A stretch of 64,000 nt of DNA from Agrococcus sp. ARC_14 (lineage in GTDB: Bacteria > Actinomycetota > Actinomycetes > Actinomycetales > Microbacteriaceae), in the NCBI RefSeq assembly GCF_022436485.1, contig NZ_JAKUDO010000001.1, positions 1,426,001-1,490,000 on the forward strand. The letters are read 5' to 3'. A program made the position numbers and the translations under genes. Shown one piece after another: positions 1 to 8,654 of the stretch. Every line of letters starts with the position of its first letter. The stretch's first letter is position 1. The notes under the pieces were generated by a model, which did no database searches, was not told where the DNA came from, and was given only the letters and a program-made list of their open reading frames with translations.

Positions 1-2
1 TC

Positions 3-3000
3 CGGGCGAGCTGGGCAGACGGCACGATGATCTGGATGGAGGACTGCCACGGCGACACCTACTCGGTCGCGCCGCACAACGGCATCCTCTACACCGCCGC
101 GCACACCCACTACTGCGGCAACATCGGCGAGTTCCCGCAGCTCGACCCCTGGTACCTCAACCACTCGCTCGCGTTCGACGCCGAGCCCAGCGGCAACGCC
201 ATCACTCCCGACATCTGGGGCTACCGCAGCTTCACCGGCAACCCGGCAGCGAAGCTGCTGCACTGGTACCCGATCTGGGGCACCGGCTCGGTGTCGGGCA
301 TCGACCAGGCTGGGTGGAGCGTGGCCTCCGCCGGTGACTACGTGCTCTACGGCGGCGAGTTCACCTCCATCAACGGCATCCGGCAGCAGGGCCTGGTGCG
401 ATTCGCGCCTCGTGACGTCGCCCCGAACGACATCGGGCCGAGCATCCAGGGCGGTCTCTACCCGATCAGCACCACCTCGTTCCGCGAGGGGGAGGCGCGC
501 ATCGGCTGGCAGGCGAACTACGACGCCGACAGCGCAGCGCTGACCTACGAGGTCTACCGGCAGGGCGTGAGCGCACCGCTGCACACGGTCACCGAGTCGT
601 CGACCTACTGGAAGCGCCCGTTCCTGCGCTACTCGGACACCACTGTCGAGTCGGGGCAGAGCTACAGCTACCGCGTGCGGGTCTCCGACGCGGACGGCAA
701 CTGGACGCAGTCCGACTGGACGAGCGTGACGATCGCCGCCGCCGGCACGACGCCGGCCTATGCGCTCGACGTGCTCGACGATGACCCCCTGCACTACTGG
801 CCGCTGGGCGAGACGAGCGGAACGACGGGGCTCGACTGGATGGGCGGCACCGACCTGACGCTGACGGCCAACACCGGCCGCACCGCCGCGGGTCAGGCGA
901 CCGATGGCTCGACGCGAGCGACCACGTTCACCGGCGCGACGAACTCGTACGGCAGCACGCGTGCGCTGGAGTCTGCCGCGCAGGAGCTCTCCGTGGAGGC
1001 GTGGTTCCGCACCACCAGCACGCAGGGCGGCAAGATCGTCGGCTTCGGCAACACCCCGACGGGCACCTCAGCCAGCTATGACCGGCACATCTATCTCTCC
1101 GGCAACGGCACCATCACCTGGGGCGTCCACCCGGGGCAGGTGCGGGTGCTGCAGAGCGGTTCCGGCTACAACGACGGCCAGTGGCACCACGTCGTCGGCA
1201 CCCTGGGATCCGGCGGCATGACGCTCTTCGTCGACGGCGCCCGTGTCGGCACCCGTGCTGATACGACCTCGGCGCAGCCGTACGACGGCTACTGGCGCGT
1301 CGGCGGCGACAACATCGACGGCTGGCCCAACGTCAACGCGCGGTTCCTGAGCGGCTCGATCGCCGACGTCGCCATCTACGACCGGGTGCTGACCCGCGCC
1401 GAGGTCGACGGGCACCGCGTCGCCTCCGGCCGCGCCTCCACGATCCCGACCGCTCCCGCCGACGCCTACGGCGCATCCGTGTTCAGCCACGACCCGACGC
1501 TCTACTGGCGCCTGGGTGAGGCGAGCGGCACGGTCGCACGGGACGCCGGGCCGAACGGGCTCGCCGGCTCCTACCTGCGGGCAGGCAGCGCCCAGTTCGG
1601 CTACGGCCAGGCGGGCGCGCTCGACGGCGTCGCGAACACGGCGGTCGGCTTCGCGTCGTCGCGCAACATCCTTGGCACCTGGAGCAACCGGCAGATCGTG
1701 GCGAGCGCGAGCTCGATGCAGAGCCCGACGTCGTTCTCGGTCGAGACGTGGTTCCGCACCAGCTCGACTCGCGGCGGCAAGCTCGTCGGCTTCGGCACCA
1801 GCAACAGCACGGCGACGAACGCCTCCTCGCAGTACGACCGGCACATCATGATGACGCCGGGCGGCCAGCTGCAGTTCGGCATCTGGAGCGGCAGCGCGCA
1901 GGTGCTGCAGACTCCCGCCGCCTACAACGACGGCACGTGGCACCACGTGGTCGGGCAGCAGTCGCCGAGCGGGATGCAGCTCTACGTCGACGGCCAGCTC
2001 ATCGGCTCGAACTCGATCGCGACCGCCGAGGCCTACACCGGCTACTGGCGGCTCGGCGGCGACACCACCTGGGTCGGCGACCCGTTCTGGGTGGGCTCGC
2101 TCGACGAGGTCGCGGTGTACAGCGCTCCGCTCACGGCCAACCAGGTGCGCGAGCACTACGAGCTCGCCACCGAGGGAGCCGCCAACCAGGCGCCGACGGC
2201 CGACTTCACGACCGACGTCACGGGCCTGAGCGTCGACTTCGACGCATCCGCCTCCTCCGACCCCGACGGGACGATCGCGAGCTACGCGTGGGACTTCGGC
2301 GACGGTGACGACGGCACCGGCGCGACCCCGACGCACGCCTACGCCGGCGGCGGCACCTACACGGTGACGCTCACGGTGACGGATGCGGAGGGCGTCACGG
2401 GCACGGCGACCGAGGAGGTCACGGTGCAGGGCCCGAACGCCGCGCCGACAGCCGTCGCGACGGCATCGGTCGACGGCATGTCGGTCGAGGTCAGCGGCAG
2501 CGGCTCGAGCGACCCGGACGGGGCGATCGCGTCCTACGCGTGGGACTTCGGCGACGGCGAGACGGCCAGCGGCGCCACCGCGACGCACGACTACGCCGCC
2601 GGCGGCGACTACACGATCGAGCTGACCGTGACCGACGACCGGGGCGCGACCGCGGTCGACACCGAGTCGGTCACGATCGTCGCGCCGAACCAGGCGCCGA
2701 CCGCGGCGTTCACCGCTGCCGAGTCGGGCATGACCGTCTCGTTCGACGCGGGCGGCAGCACCGACCCGGACGGATCGATCGCCTCCTACGCGTGGAGCTT
2801 CGGTGACGGCTCGACCGGCACCGGTGCCACCACGAGCAGGACGTATGCGGCTGACGGCGAGTACGACGTCACCCTCACGGTCACGGACGACGAGGGCGCG
2901 ACGGCGCAGGTGACGCGCGCCGTCACCGCCGGCGCCCCGGTGCCGCCCGGCGCGGTCTCGTTCGACAGCTTCACGCGAACGGCCAGCAGCGCATGGGGCA

Positions 3001-3572
3001 CGCCAGAGGTCGGTCCGGCATGGGCGGCGCTGGGCGGCACGGCGGCGTTCTCGGTGAGCGGCGGGGAAGGTGCCATCGCCCTGGCTCCGACGCAGACCCG
3101 CGAGGCCCGCATGGCCGGCATCACCGGCACGAGCAACCAGGTCGAGGTCACGCTGTCCTCCGACCAGGCGTCGGCGGGCGGCACGATGAGCATCGACGTG
3201 ATCGGGCGACAGGTCGGCTCCTCGTACTACTCGACGCGCGTGCGGCTCGAGCCGAACGGGCTGATCCGCGTCTACCTGATGCGCGATCAGACGATCCTGC
3301 CCGGCGGCAACGTGCTGCTGCCCCAGACCTACACCGCGGGCGCAGACCTGCACGTTCGGCTGCAGGTGACAGGGACCAGCCCGACGACGGTGCGGGCAGC
3401 GGTCTGGCTCGACGGCTCGCCCGAGCCGAGCGGCTGGACGGCCTCGTCGACCGACGGCACGGCGGCCATGCAGGCCGCAGGCTTCCTCGGCATCCGCGCG
3501 GCGCTCAGCTCGGTCTCGACCAACCCGACGCAGGTGCTCAGGTTCGACCGCTGGGTGGTGACGCAGGGCTGA
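3..3572 (+). CDS. Partial secreted LamG/PKD multidomain protein (5' end outside window)
   Basis: The reading frame is open to the left edge, so the true start lies upstream; residues here count from the ATG at 27. The first ~125 residues look like the end of a beta-propeller-like N-terminal region. A fibronectin-III-like segment follows (~130-236), then two LamG/concanavalin-type domains (~244-468 and ~480-711), three PKD domains (~719-801, 802-886, 887-970; each has the DPDG, YAW.FGDG and LTVTD signatures) and a further beta-rich C-terminal domain (~971-1181). No LPXTG motif or C-terminal membrane anchor is visible, so the protein is probably released or held non-covalently. It abuts a surface-polysaccharide locus, suggesting a cell-surface carbohydrate-binding or adhesive role (inference). 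The 3' end overlaps the convergent polymerase gene by 35 bp. The domain calls are secure; the function is not. Confidence 0.85.
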   Translation, partial: RASWADGTMIWMEDCHGDTYSVAPHNGILYTAAHTHYCGNIGEFPQLDPWYLNHSLAFDAEPSGNAITPDIWGYRSFTGNPAAKLLHWYPIWGTGSVSGIDQAGWSVASAGDYVLYGGEFTSINGIRQQGLVRFAPRDVAPNDIGPSIQGGLYPISTTSFREGEARIGWQANYDADSAALTYEVYRQGVSAPLHTVTESSTYWKRPFLRYSDTTVESGQSYSYRVRVSDADGNWTQSDWTSVTIAAAGTTPAYALDVLDDDPLHYWPLGETSGTTGLDWMGGTDLTLTANTGRTAAGQATDGSTRATTFTGATNSYGSTRALESAAQELSVEAWFRTTSTQGGKIVGFGNTPTGTSASYDRHIYLSGNGTITWGVHPGQVRVLQSGSGYNDGQWHHVVGTLGSGGMTLFVDGARVGTRADTTSAQPYDGYWRVGGDNIDGWPNVNARFLSGSIADVAIYDRVLTRAEVDGHRVASGRASTIPTAPADAYGASVFSHDPTLYWRLGEASGTVARDAGPNGLAGSYLRAGSAQFGYGQAGALDGVANTAVGFASSRNILGTWSNRQIVASASSMQSPTSFSVETWFRTSSTRGGKLVGFGTSNSTATNASSQYDRHIMMTPGGQLQFGIWSGSAQVLQTPAAYNDGTWHHVVGQQSPSGMQLYVDGQLIGSNSIATAEAYTGYWRLGGDTTWVGDPFWVGSLDEVAVYSAPLTANQVREHYELATEGAANQAPTADFTTDVTGLSVDFDASASSDPDGTIASYAWDFGDGDDGTGATPTHAYAGGGTYTVTLTVTDAEGVTGTATEEVTVQGPNAAPTAVATASVDGMSVEVSGSGSSDPDGAIASYAWDFGDGETASGATATHDYAAGGDYTIELTVTDDRGATAVDTESVTIVAPNQAPTAAFTAAESGMTVSFDAGGSTDPDGSIASYAWSFGDGSTGTGATTSRTYAADGEYDVTLTVTDDEGATAQVTRAVTAGAPVPPGAVSFDSFTRTASSAWGTPEVGPAWAALGGTAAFSVSGGEGAIALAPTQTREARMAGITGTSNQVEVTLSSDQASAGGTMSIDVIGRQVGSSYYSTRVRLEPNGLIRVYLMRDQTILPGGNVLLPQTYTAGADLHVRLQVTGTSPTTVRAAVWLDGSPEPSGWTASSTDGTAAMQAAGFLGIRAALSSVSTNPTQVLRFDRWVVTQG
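2182..2940 (+). repeat. Three tandem PKD-encoding repeats (~252 bp each)
   Basis: Units at about 2182-2433, 2434-2688 and 2689-2940 each encode one PKD domain beginning N-x-A-P-T-A. They are similar at protein level and moderately so at DNA level, consistent with past in-gene duplication. Confidence 0.8.
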
Positions 3573-4785
3573 GGCCTTGCGCCACCCCCGGTGCCGTGAC
3601 CGCCGGCAGCGCCGCAAGCGCGAACAGCAGCGCGAGCGTGCTGTACGAGGTGAGCATCGGGCTGAAGAGCACGTCCCACAGCCCCAGCATCGTGAGCAGC
3701 ACGAGCGGACCGTTCGCGGTGCGGCGCGCGAGCGCAGAAGCGGTGCCGAAGAGGCCGGTCGCTGCGACGAGGATGGCGACGGCCGCCCCGAGCGGTCCGA
3801 ACCACACCCACAGGTCGCCGAGCACGGAGTGGACCTCGAAGTGACCGCCGAACATGAAGACCTCGACGTAGCCGTTGTTGGGGTTGTAGCCCAGCAGATC
3901 CATGCCGGACTTCGCCAGCCACACGTCGCTCGAGACCGGGCGAGTGCCGGAACCGTAGCCGAGCGGCTCGGCGCCGATGAGCGCGATCGCGGCGCCGAGC
4001 TCCGGCCTACCGCCGGTCAGGAGCGAGCCGGAGGTGTCCAGCTGCGCCTCGGAGCGCTGCGCCGCGGCTTGGCCGAGGACACCGTCGAGGATGAGCGCCT
4101 GCAGCAGCATGAAGGCCGCAAGGCCGGCGACGGCCAGCCACACGAGCGTCTGCCCTGCGTTCGGCCTCGCGCCAGGGCTGGGTGCGAAGGACTGCCACAG
4201 CAGCGCAGCCGCCGCGAGCAGCAGGAACGACGTCATAGAGCGGGAGTCCGACGCCGCCGATGCTGCAGCCAGGCCGGCGAGCACCACGATGGGCAGGATC
4301 CGACTGCGCCAATGCATCGACAGGCCGAGCACGATGAGGGAGATCGGGATCGCGAGCGAGTACTTCCAGGGGTTGGCCGGATGCGGTCCCATCAGCAGCG
4401 CGTTCACGAGCGTGCCGACGCCGAAGGCGGTCGTGGTCCAGCCGCTGCCGATGCTGGTCCGCGCCCACAGCAGCAGCCCGGCGCCGCCGATCAGCGCGAG
4501 CAGCTGCCCTGTCTGGTTGAGCATCAGGGTCGTGCCGGTGGGACGTGCGGTCTCGAGCACCGAGAGCAGCGCGCCCCAGGCCGCCGCGAGCAGCCCGAGC
4601 ACAAGCAGCGCGCGCGTCCAGCGGTAGCGCGTGAGGGCGCCGAGCCAGACCGGTGCGAGCACGACGGCGACGATGAGGGCCACGCTGATGCCCGGCATCA
4701 CCAGCAGGCGCACGCCCGCCGCGGCCGCCGCGAGCGCCGGCACCGCGATGGTGATCAGCGCGACGCGAGCGGTGGGCGCCTGCAT
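3538..4785 (-). CDS. O-antigen ligase / Wzy-like polysaccharide polymerase
   Basis: A 415-residue polytopic membrane protein with roughly ten or more hydrophobic segments. A large extracytoplasmic loop (~240-330) contains GGR followed by a conserved YNPNNGYVEVFMFGG stretch and a following His, as in the O-antigen ligase/Wzy_C family. It probably joins lipid-linked repeat units outside the membrane to form the polymer. The ATG is preceded by the Shine-Dalgarno GAGGAG at the right distance. It is transcribed away from the glycosyltransferase at 4854 and runs 35 bp into the 3' end of the LamG/PKD gene. The exact polymer is not deducible. The family assignment rests on topology and the loop motif, because such polymerases diverge strongly. 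Confidence 0.75.
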   Translation of the reverse strand: MQAPTARVALITIAVPALAAAAAGVRLLVMPGISVALIVAVVLAPVWLGALTRYRWTRALLVLGLLAAAWGALLSVLETARPTGTTLMLNQTGQLLALIGGAGLLLWARTSIGSGWTTTAFGVGTLVNALLMGPHPANPWKYSLAIPISLIVLGLSMHWRSRILPIVVLAGLAAASAASDSRSMTSFLLLAAAALLWQSFAPSPGARPNAGQTLVWLAVAGLAAFMLLQALILDGVLGQAAAQRSEAQLDTSGSLLTGGRPELGAAIALIGAEPLGYGSGTRPVSSDVWLAKSGMDLLGYNPNNGYVEVFMFGGHFEVHSVLGDLWVWFGPLGAAVAILVAATGLFGTASALARRTANGPLVLLTMLGLWDVLFSPMLTSYSTLALLFALAALPAVTAPGVAQGLSPASPPSGRT

Positions 4786-4818
4786 GGGCTCTCCTCGGTC
4801 GGGCGCTCGATGCGCTTC

Positions 4819-4824
4819 TATGAT
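4819..4824 (+). promoter_or_regulatory. -10 box TATGAT of a leaderless promoter
   Basis: TATGAT is followed by exactly six bases (GGCGCC) and then the ATG of an 8-codon mini-cistron at 4831. Transcription would begin at that ATG. No convincing -35 box was seen. Confidence 0.6.
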
Positions 4825-4830
4825 GGCGCC

Positions 4831-4857
4831 ATGATGCCACGGGCAAGCGAGCGATGA
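4831..4857 (+). CDS. Leaderless 8-codon mini-cistron coupled to the glycosyltransferase
   Basis: ATG-initiated frame encoding MMPRASER. Its TGA (4855-4857) overlaps the ATG of the following glycosyltransferase gene by four bases (ATGA). It begins six bases after a TATGAT -10 box, so on the leaderless model this ATG is the first codon of the message and the main gene would be reached by translational coupling. The main gene has no obvious Shine-Dalgarno of its own. The peptide is too short to suggest a function, and its role, if any, is in setting translation of the downstream gene. A second start codon in tandem (ATGATG) is also present. It could be fortuitous. Confidence 0.45.
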   Translation: MMPRASER

Positions 4858-5942
4858 GCGTGATGCCGCGCATCGTGGTCGCGCTGTCCTACGACCAGGA
4901 CGTCGAGCGCTGGCGCGAGCGGCATGCGCGCGGCGAGGTGCTCGACGCGACGCCCTACGGCTACCACCGAGCCGCCGACCGGTTCGACCTGGCCTGGACC
5001 CGCTCGCATCCCGAGTCCGCCTCGGTCTCCCGCGTCCGCCGCGCGCTCGCCGCCCGGCTCGGCTTCGACCTCGTGCACATCTGGCGCAACCGCGCGCTGC
5101 TGCGCGGCGCCGACGCCGTGTGGACGCACACCGAGCGGGAGCACCTCGCCGTCGCAGCGGTGCTCCGCGGCGCCGGCCCGCCCGTGCTCGCGCAGTCGGT
5201 GTGGCTGTGGGACGCCTGGCCCCGCATCGCGCCCTGGCGCCGGCGATGGATCGCCAGGCAGCTCCGCCGGCACGCGATCGAGGTCGTGCACTCGCGCATC
5301 AACCTCCAGGATGCCCGGGCCGCGGTGCCGGGCCGCCGCGCCGAGCTGGTGCCGTTCGGCACGCAGGCGCTGCCGAGCGTGCGAGCCGAATCCGCCGCGC
5401 AGCCGCCGCTCGTGCTGGCGGTCGGCAACGACATCGACCGCGACTGGGCGCTGCTCGCCACCGTCGCGGCACGGCTGCCGAGGCTGCGCTTCCGCGTCGT
5501 CTCGACCAGTCGCGCAGCAGGCGAGATCGATTGGCCGGCCAACGTCGAGCGCGTGCGCTCTGCGACCCGCGAGAGCCTGACGGCATCGATGCGGGAGGCG
5601 AGCTGCGTCGTCGTGCCGCTGCGACACAATCGCCACGCCTCCGGCACCACGAGCTGCATCGAGGCGCTGGGTGCCGGCCGGCCGCTGGTCGTCTCGCGCA
5701 CCGGCGGTCTCGACGACTACGTCGACGGCACCGCGCGGCTGGTGGAGCCGGGGGATGCGGATGCGCTGGCGCGCGCCCTCGAGGACGCCGTCGCGGGCGG
5801 CGTGCCGGCTCCGGAAGCGGGCGCGGGCGAGCAGCGCGGATTGACGCAGGCCGACTACGTGGAGCGCTACGTGCGCATCACCGACTGGCTGCTCGGCGGC
5901 GCCTGGGACGCGTCGATCTCGGCCTTCGCCGCGCTGCGCTGA
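4854..5942 (+). CDS. GT4-like (GT-B fold) glycosyltransferase
   Basis: 362 residues. The N-terminal half starts with a typical Rossmann strand (PRIVVALSYDQD). The C-terminal half (~240-310) carries the nucleotide-sugar-binding pattern of GT4 enzymes: CVVVPL, then G-T-T-S-C-I-E-A-L-G-A-G-R-P, then S.TGGL.D. The E of SCIEAL corresponds to the conserved EX7E region. It would transfer a sugar from a nucleotide donor onto the growing lipid-linked glycan at the inner membrane face. It is the only plus-strand gene in the polysaccharide locus and faces the flippase gene 52 bp away. The start was chosen because its ATG overlaps the stop of an upstream mini-cistron; ATG at 4863 is an alternative. Donor and acceptor are unknown. 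Confidence 0.8.
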   Translation: MSVMPRIVVALSYDQDVERWRERHARGEVLDATPYGYHRAADRFDLAWTRSHPESASVSRVRRALAARLGFDLVHIWRNRALLRGADAVWTHTEREHLAVAAVLRGAGPPVLAQSVWLWDAWPRIAPWRRRWIARQLRRHAIEVVHSRINLQDARAAVPGRRAELVPFGTQALPSVRAESAAQPPLVLAVGNDIDRDWALLATVAARLPRLRFRVVSTSRAAGEIDWPANVERVRSATRESLTASMREASCVVVPLRHNRHASGTTSCIEALGAGRPLVVSRTGGLDDYVDGTARLVEPGDADALARALEDAVAGGVPAPEAGAGEQRGLTQADYVERYVRITDWLLGGAWDASISAFAALR

Positions 5943-5994
5943 GCGCTCGGCACTCCCGCACGGTCGTGCGCTCGAGCCGACGGCGCCGACGACC

Positions 5995-7305
5995 TCAGGC
6001 ATCCTGCGTCTGCTTCGCCGTGAGCCGCTCGCGATGCCGCGCGATGTAGATCGAGAACGGCACGATCTGGCACACGAGCAGCGCCACCGCATTGCCGAGC
6101 GGGGGTCCGGGCGCACCGAGCACGGGCGCGAGCCAGATCGAGAGCGCCAGGCTGCCGAGCGCCATCGAGAGCGTCGGCACGACCTGGAAGCGGATGCCGG
6201 GCTTGTCCATGATGAACATGCCGAGCGGGTAGACGCCCGCGACACAGGTGACCATCAGGCCGAACGCGAGCACGGTGAACCCCGAGACGTCGATCTGGCC
6301 GTCGGTGATGAAGGCGAAGATCGGATCCTCGAGCAGCCAGACGAGCGCGGTCGCGACGGCGACGGAGCCCGCGAACAGCCACGCCATGGGCGCCGGCCCG
6401 CGGCGCAGCTCGCCCAGGTGCCGCTTGCGCGAGTAGATCGGCCAGAGCGCGAGCCCCGCCGCCAGCACGAGCCCGTTCAGGGCCAGGAAGACCTGCGCCA
6501 CCACGCCGTACTCCGCGACCTGTGCGGCATCGCCCGACTGCGCAAGCACGTAGCGCTGCGTGCTGACGGCGATCGGGTACGAGATCAGCTGCGCGAGCAT
6601 CGGCCAGCCCACATCCATCACCCGCACGCCCGGGTGCCTGCGGGGATGCGGCACCATCGCGGCCGCGCGCGGGATGAGGGGGGATGTGCTGCGCCAGGTG
6701 AGCGCGAGACCGATGGCGCTGACGACGAAGGATGCGGCGTAGGAGGCGATGGCGAGGAAGCCGTGCCCCTCGCCCTCCGGCATGCGGGTGAGCAGGAAGA
6801 CGCCCAGCAGCGTGAGCGGCGAGATCAGGCCCTGCAGCAGGATCACGATGTGGTTGCGGCGGAGCCCCAGCATGATCCGCACCCAGATGCCGACCGGGAT
6901 GCCGAGGCAGAACACCGTCAGGCAGGCCCAGGCGGCGACGCCCGCGTTCGGCAGGCCGCCCGCGTCGCCGAGCGCGACGTTCCAGCCGCCGGTCACGAGC
7001 AGCAGCGTGTTGACGAGCATCAGCACCGCAGCGAAGCCGACGACGATGCGCCCCACCGAGGTGAGCTGCGCCGTCAGCTGCGGGTCGCCGCGTGGGTCGT
7101 CGCTCGTCGCGACCCCATTGACGATCACGGCGCCCGCGCCGAGGTCGGTGAAGGCCAGCAGCGACGGCAGCACGGTCAGCAGGGCGTAGAGCGCGTAGTG
7201 CTCGACGCCGGCCTCGCCCAGGATCAGCCTCGTCGTGAGCACACCGCACACGAGCGAGATCGCCATCGTCGCCGCCTTGGCGGCGAGGGCGAGGAGGGAG
7301 CTCAT
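5995..7305 (-). CDS. Wzx-like polysaccharide flippase / oligosaccharide translocase
   Basis: 436 residues, almost wholly hydrophobic, with about twelve predicted membrane segments from the N-terminal LLALAAKAATMAISLVCG onward, typical of the MATE/MOP-family polysaccharide transporters. It would move lipid-linked repeat units across the cytoplasmic membrane for the polymerase at 3538-4785. The ATG overlaps the stop of the upstream tyrosine-kinase gene (ATGA), so the two are translationally coupled in the same minus-strand operon. The frame stays open far upstream, but the ATGA-overlapping start gives the normal family length and N-terminus. Substrate is unknown. Confidence 0.82.
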   Translation of the reverse strand: MSSLLALAAKAATMAISLVCGVLTTRLILGEAGVEHYALYALLTVLPSLLAFTDLGAGAVIVNGVATSDDPRGDPQLTAQLTSVGRIVVGFAAVLMLVNTLLLVTGGWNVALGDAGGLPNAGVAAWACLTVFCLGIPVGIWVRIMLGLRRNHIVILLQGLISPLTLLGVFLLTRMPEGEGHGFLAIASYAASFVVSAIGLALTWRSTSPLIPRAAAMVPHPRRHPGVRVMDVGWPMLAQLISYPIAVSTQRYVLAQSGDAAQVAEYGVVAQVFLALNGLVLAAGLALWPIYSRKRHLGELRRGPAPMAWLFAGSVAVATALVWLLEDPIFAFITDGQIDVSGFTVLAFGLMVTCVAGVYPLGMFIMDKPGIRFQVVPTLSMALGSLALSIWLAPVLGAPGPPLGNAVALLVCQIVPFSIYIARHRERLTAKQTQDA

Positions 7306-8633
7306 CCTTCGCGCTGGTCGTACGGGCCGCGCGCGAGCGCGACGCCGTTGAGCACCACGCCCAGCACGGGAGCGGGGGTGCCGTCGATCGCGGCGATGGC
7401 CCTGCGCAGCGCGTCGCGCCGCGTGCGGTCGGCGCGCGCCACCAGGATCGCCGCGTCGGCGGCCGGTGCGAGCCACAGGGCATCGCTCACCGCCCCGACC
7501 GGAGGCGTGTCGATGATGACGTACTCGTAGTCGGCGCGCGCCTGGTCGAGCACGGCACGCAGGCGCGCACTCGTCAGCAGCTGCCCGGCATTGGGCGGCT
7601 TCGGACCGCTCGGCAGCACGTGGAGCCGCTCGTGCCCCCAGGACTGCGCCGCCTCCGCGAGCGTCGCATCGCCGACCAGCACGGTCGTCAGGCCGACCGC
7701 GCCCTCGATGCCCGTCATCCGCGCGATCGTCGGCCTGCGCAGGTCGGCCTCGACCAGCAGCACCCGGCTGCCGACCTCCGCGAGCGTCAGCGCGAGCCCG
7801 ACGCACGTCGAGGACTTGCCCTCACCCGCCCCGGCGCTCGTCACGATGAGCACCCGGTGCTCGTGATCCATGTCGACGAACTTGAGGGCGGCCGTCGTCT
7901 GCCGCACCGACTCCGCGACCCTGCCGGCCGGATGCTCGCGCAGCGCCTCGACGACGCCGCCGCTCGCACGGCCGATCGCGCCCAGCACCGGGGCGTCGAC
8001 GGCCTCGTCAAGGTCGTCGAGGCTGCCGAGGCGCCCGCCGAAGCGGCGCAGCGCGAGCGCGGCGAGCACGCCGAGGGCGAGCCCGGCCGCCCCGCCCAGC
8101 ACCGTGTTCATGCGGGTGTTCGGGGCGATGGCCGACAGGGGCGCCCGCGCGGGGGAGATCACCGACACGCGCACGGCGGGCTGCCCGTCAGCGCCCTCTG
8201 GCGAGGTCTCTGCCACGGCATCGGCGAACTCTGCCGCGATCGCATCGGCGGCCGCCTGCGCGGCATCGGCCGTCGCATCCGTCACGCCGATCTCGATCAC
8301 CATCGTGTTCAGCGGCGCCTCCACATCCGTGCGCGCCGCGAGCCTCGTCGCGGTCTCGTCGAGGCCGAGCTCGTCGATGACCGGCTGCAGCACCACGGGG
8401 GAGCGGGCGAGCACCGCGTAGGTCTGCACCACGCTCTGCACGTAGTTCGACCCCTGCACGAGCTCGCTCGTGCTGTCGCCGCGTGCCGGGCTGATCATGA
8501 CCGTCGTCTCGGAGCGGTAGCGCTCGTCCATGAACTGCGACACCCCGTAGCCCGCGGCCGCGCCCAGCAGTGCCAGCACGACGATGACCAACCAGTGCTT
8601 GAGCAGTGCAGTGGCGTACTCGTGGAGCGTCAT
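7302..8633 (-). CDS. Fused Wzz chain-length regulator / BY-type tyrosine autokinase
   Basis: 443 residues. The N-terminus (1-~195) is a Wzz-like domain with two membrane segments (about 13-32 and 170-195) enclosing an extracytoplasmic loop. The C-terminal half is a CpsD/CapB-like P-loop kinase: Walker A SAGAGEGKSS (~268-277), Walker A' LLVEADLRRP and Walker B VIIDTPP. Such proteins control polymer length and export through cycles of autophosphorylation. The usual C-terminal tyrosine cluster is almost absent: only one Tyr (GPYDQREG) lies near the end. Start ATG has GAGAGAGG seven bases upstream. The gene lies between the DUF1972 glycosyltransferase (21 bp gap) and the flippase (ATGA overlap). 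Confidence 0.85.
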   Translation of the reverse strand: MTLHEYATALLKHWLVIVVLALLGAAAGYGVSQFMDERYRSETTVMISPARGDSTSELVQGSNYVQSVVQTYAVLARSPVVLQPVIDELGLDETATRLAARTDVEAPLNTMVIEIGVTDATADAAQAAADAIAAEFADAVAETSPEGADGQPAVRVSVISPARAPLSAIAPNTRMNTVLGGAAGLALGVLAALALRRFGGRLGSLDDLDEAVDAPVLGAIGRASGGVVEALREHPAGRVAESVRQTTAALKFVDMDHEHRVLIVTSAGAGEGKSSTCVGLALTLAEVGSRVLLVEADLRRPTIARMTGIEGAVGLTTVLVGDATLAEAAQSWGHERLHVLPSGPKPPNAGQLLTSARLRAVLDQARADYEYVIIDTPPVGAVSDALWLAPAADAAILVARADRTRRDALRRAIAAIDGTPAPVLGVVLNGVALARGPYDQREG

Positions 8634-8654
8634 CGCGCCGCCTCTCTCGGGGTC

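Noticed and set aside
1068..3617. Very long open frame on the minus strand opposite the LamG/PKD gene
   Set aside because: Arginine/alanine-rich composition without domains; it mirrors the codon pattern of the real plus-strand gene, as is usual in GC-rich DNA. Similar long antisense frames (e.g. 12657-15578 plus, 7620-10376 plus, 22712-24180 minus) were rejected for the same reason.
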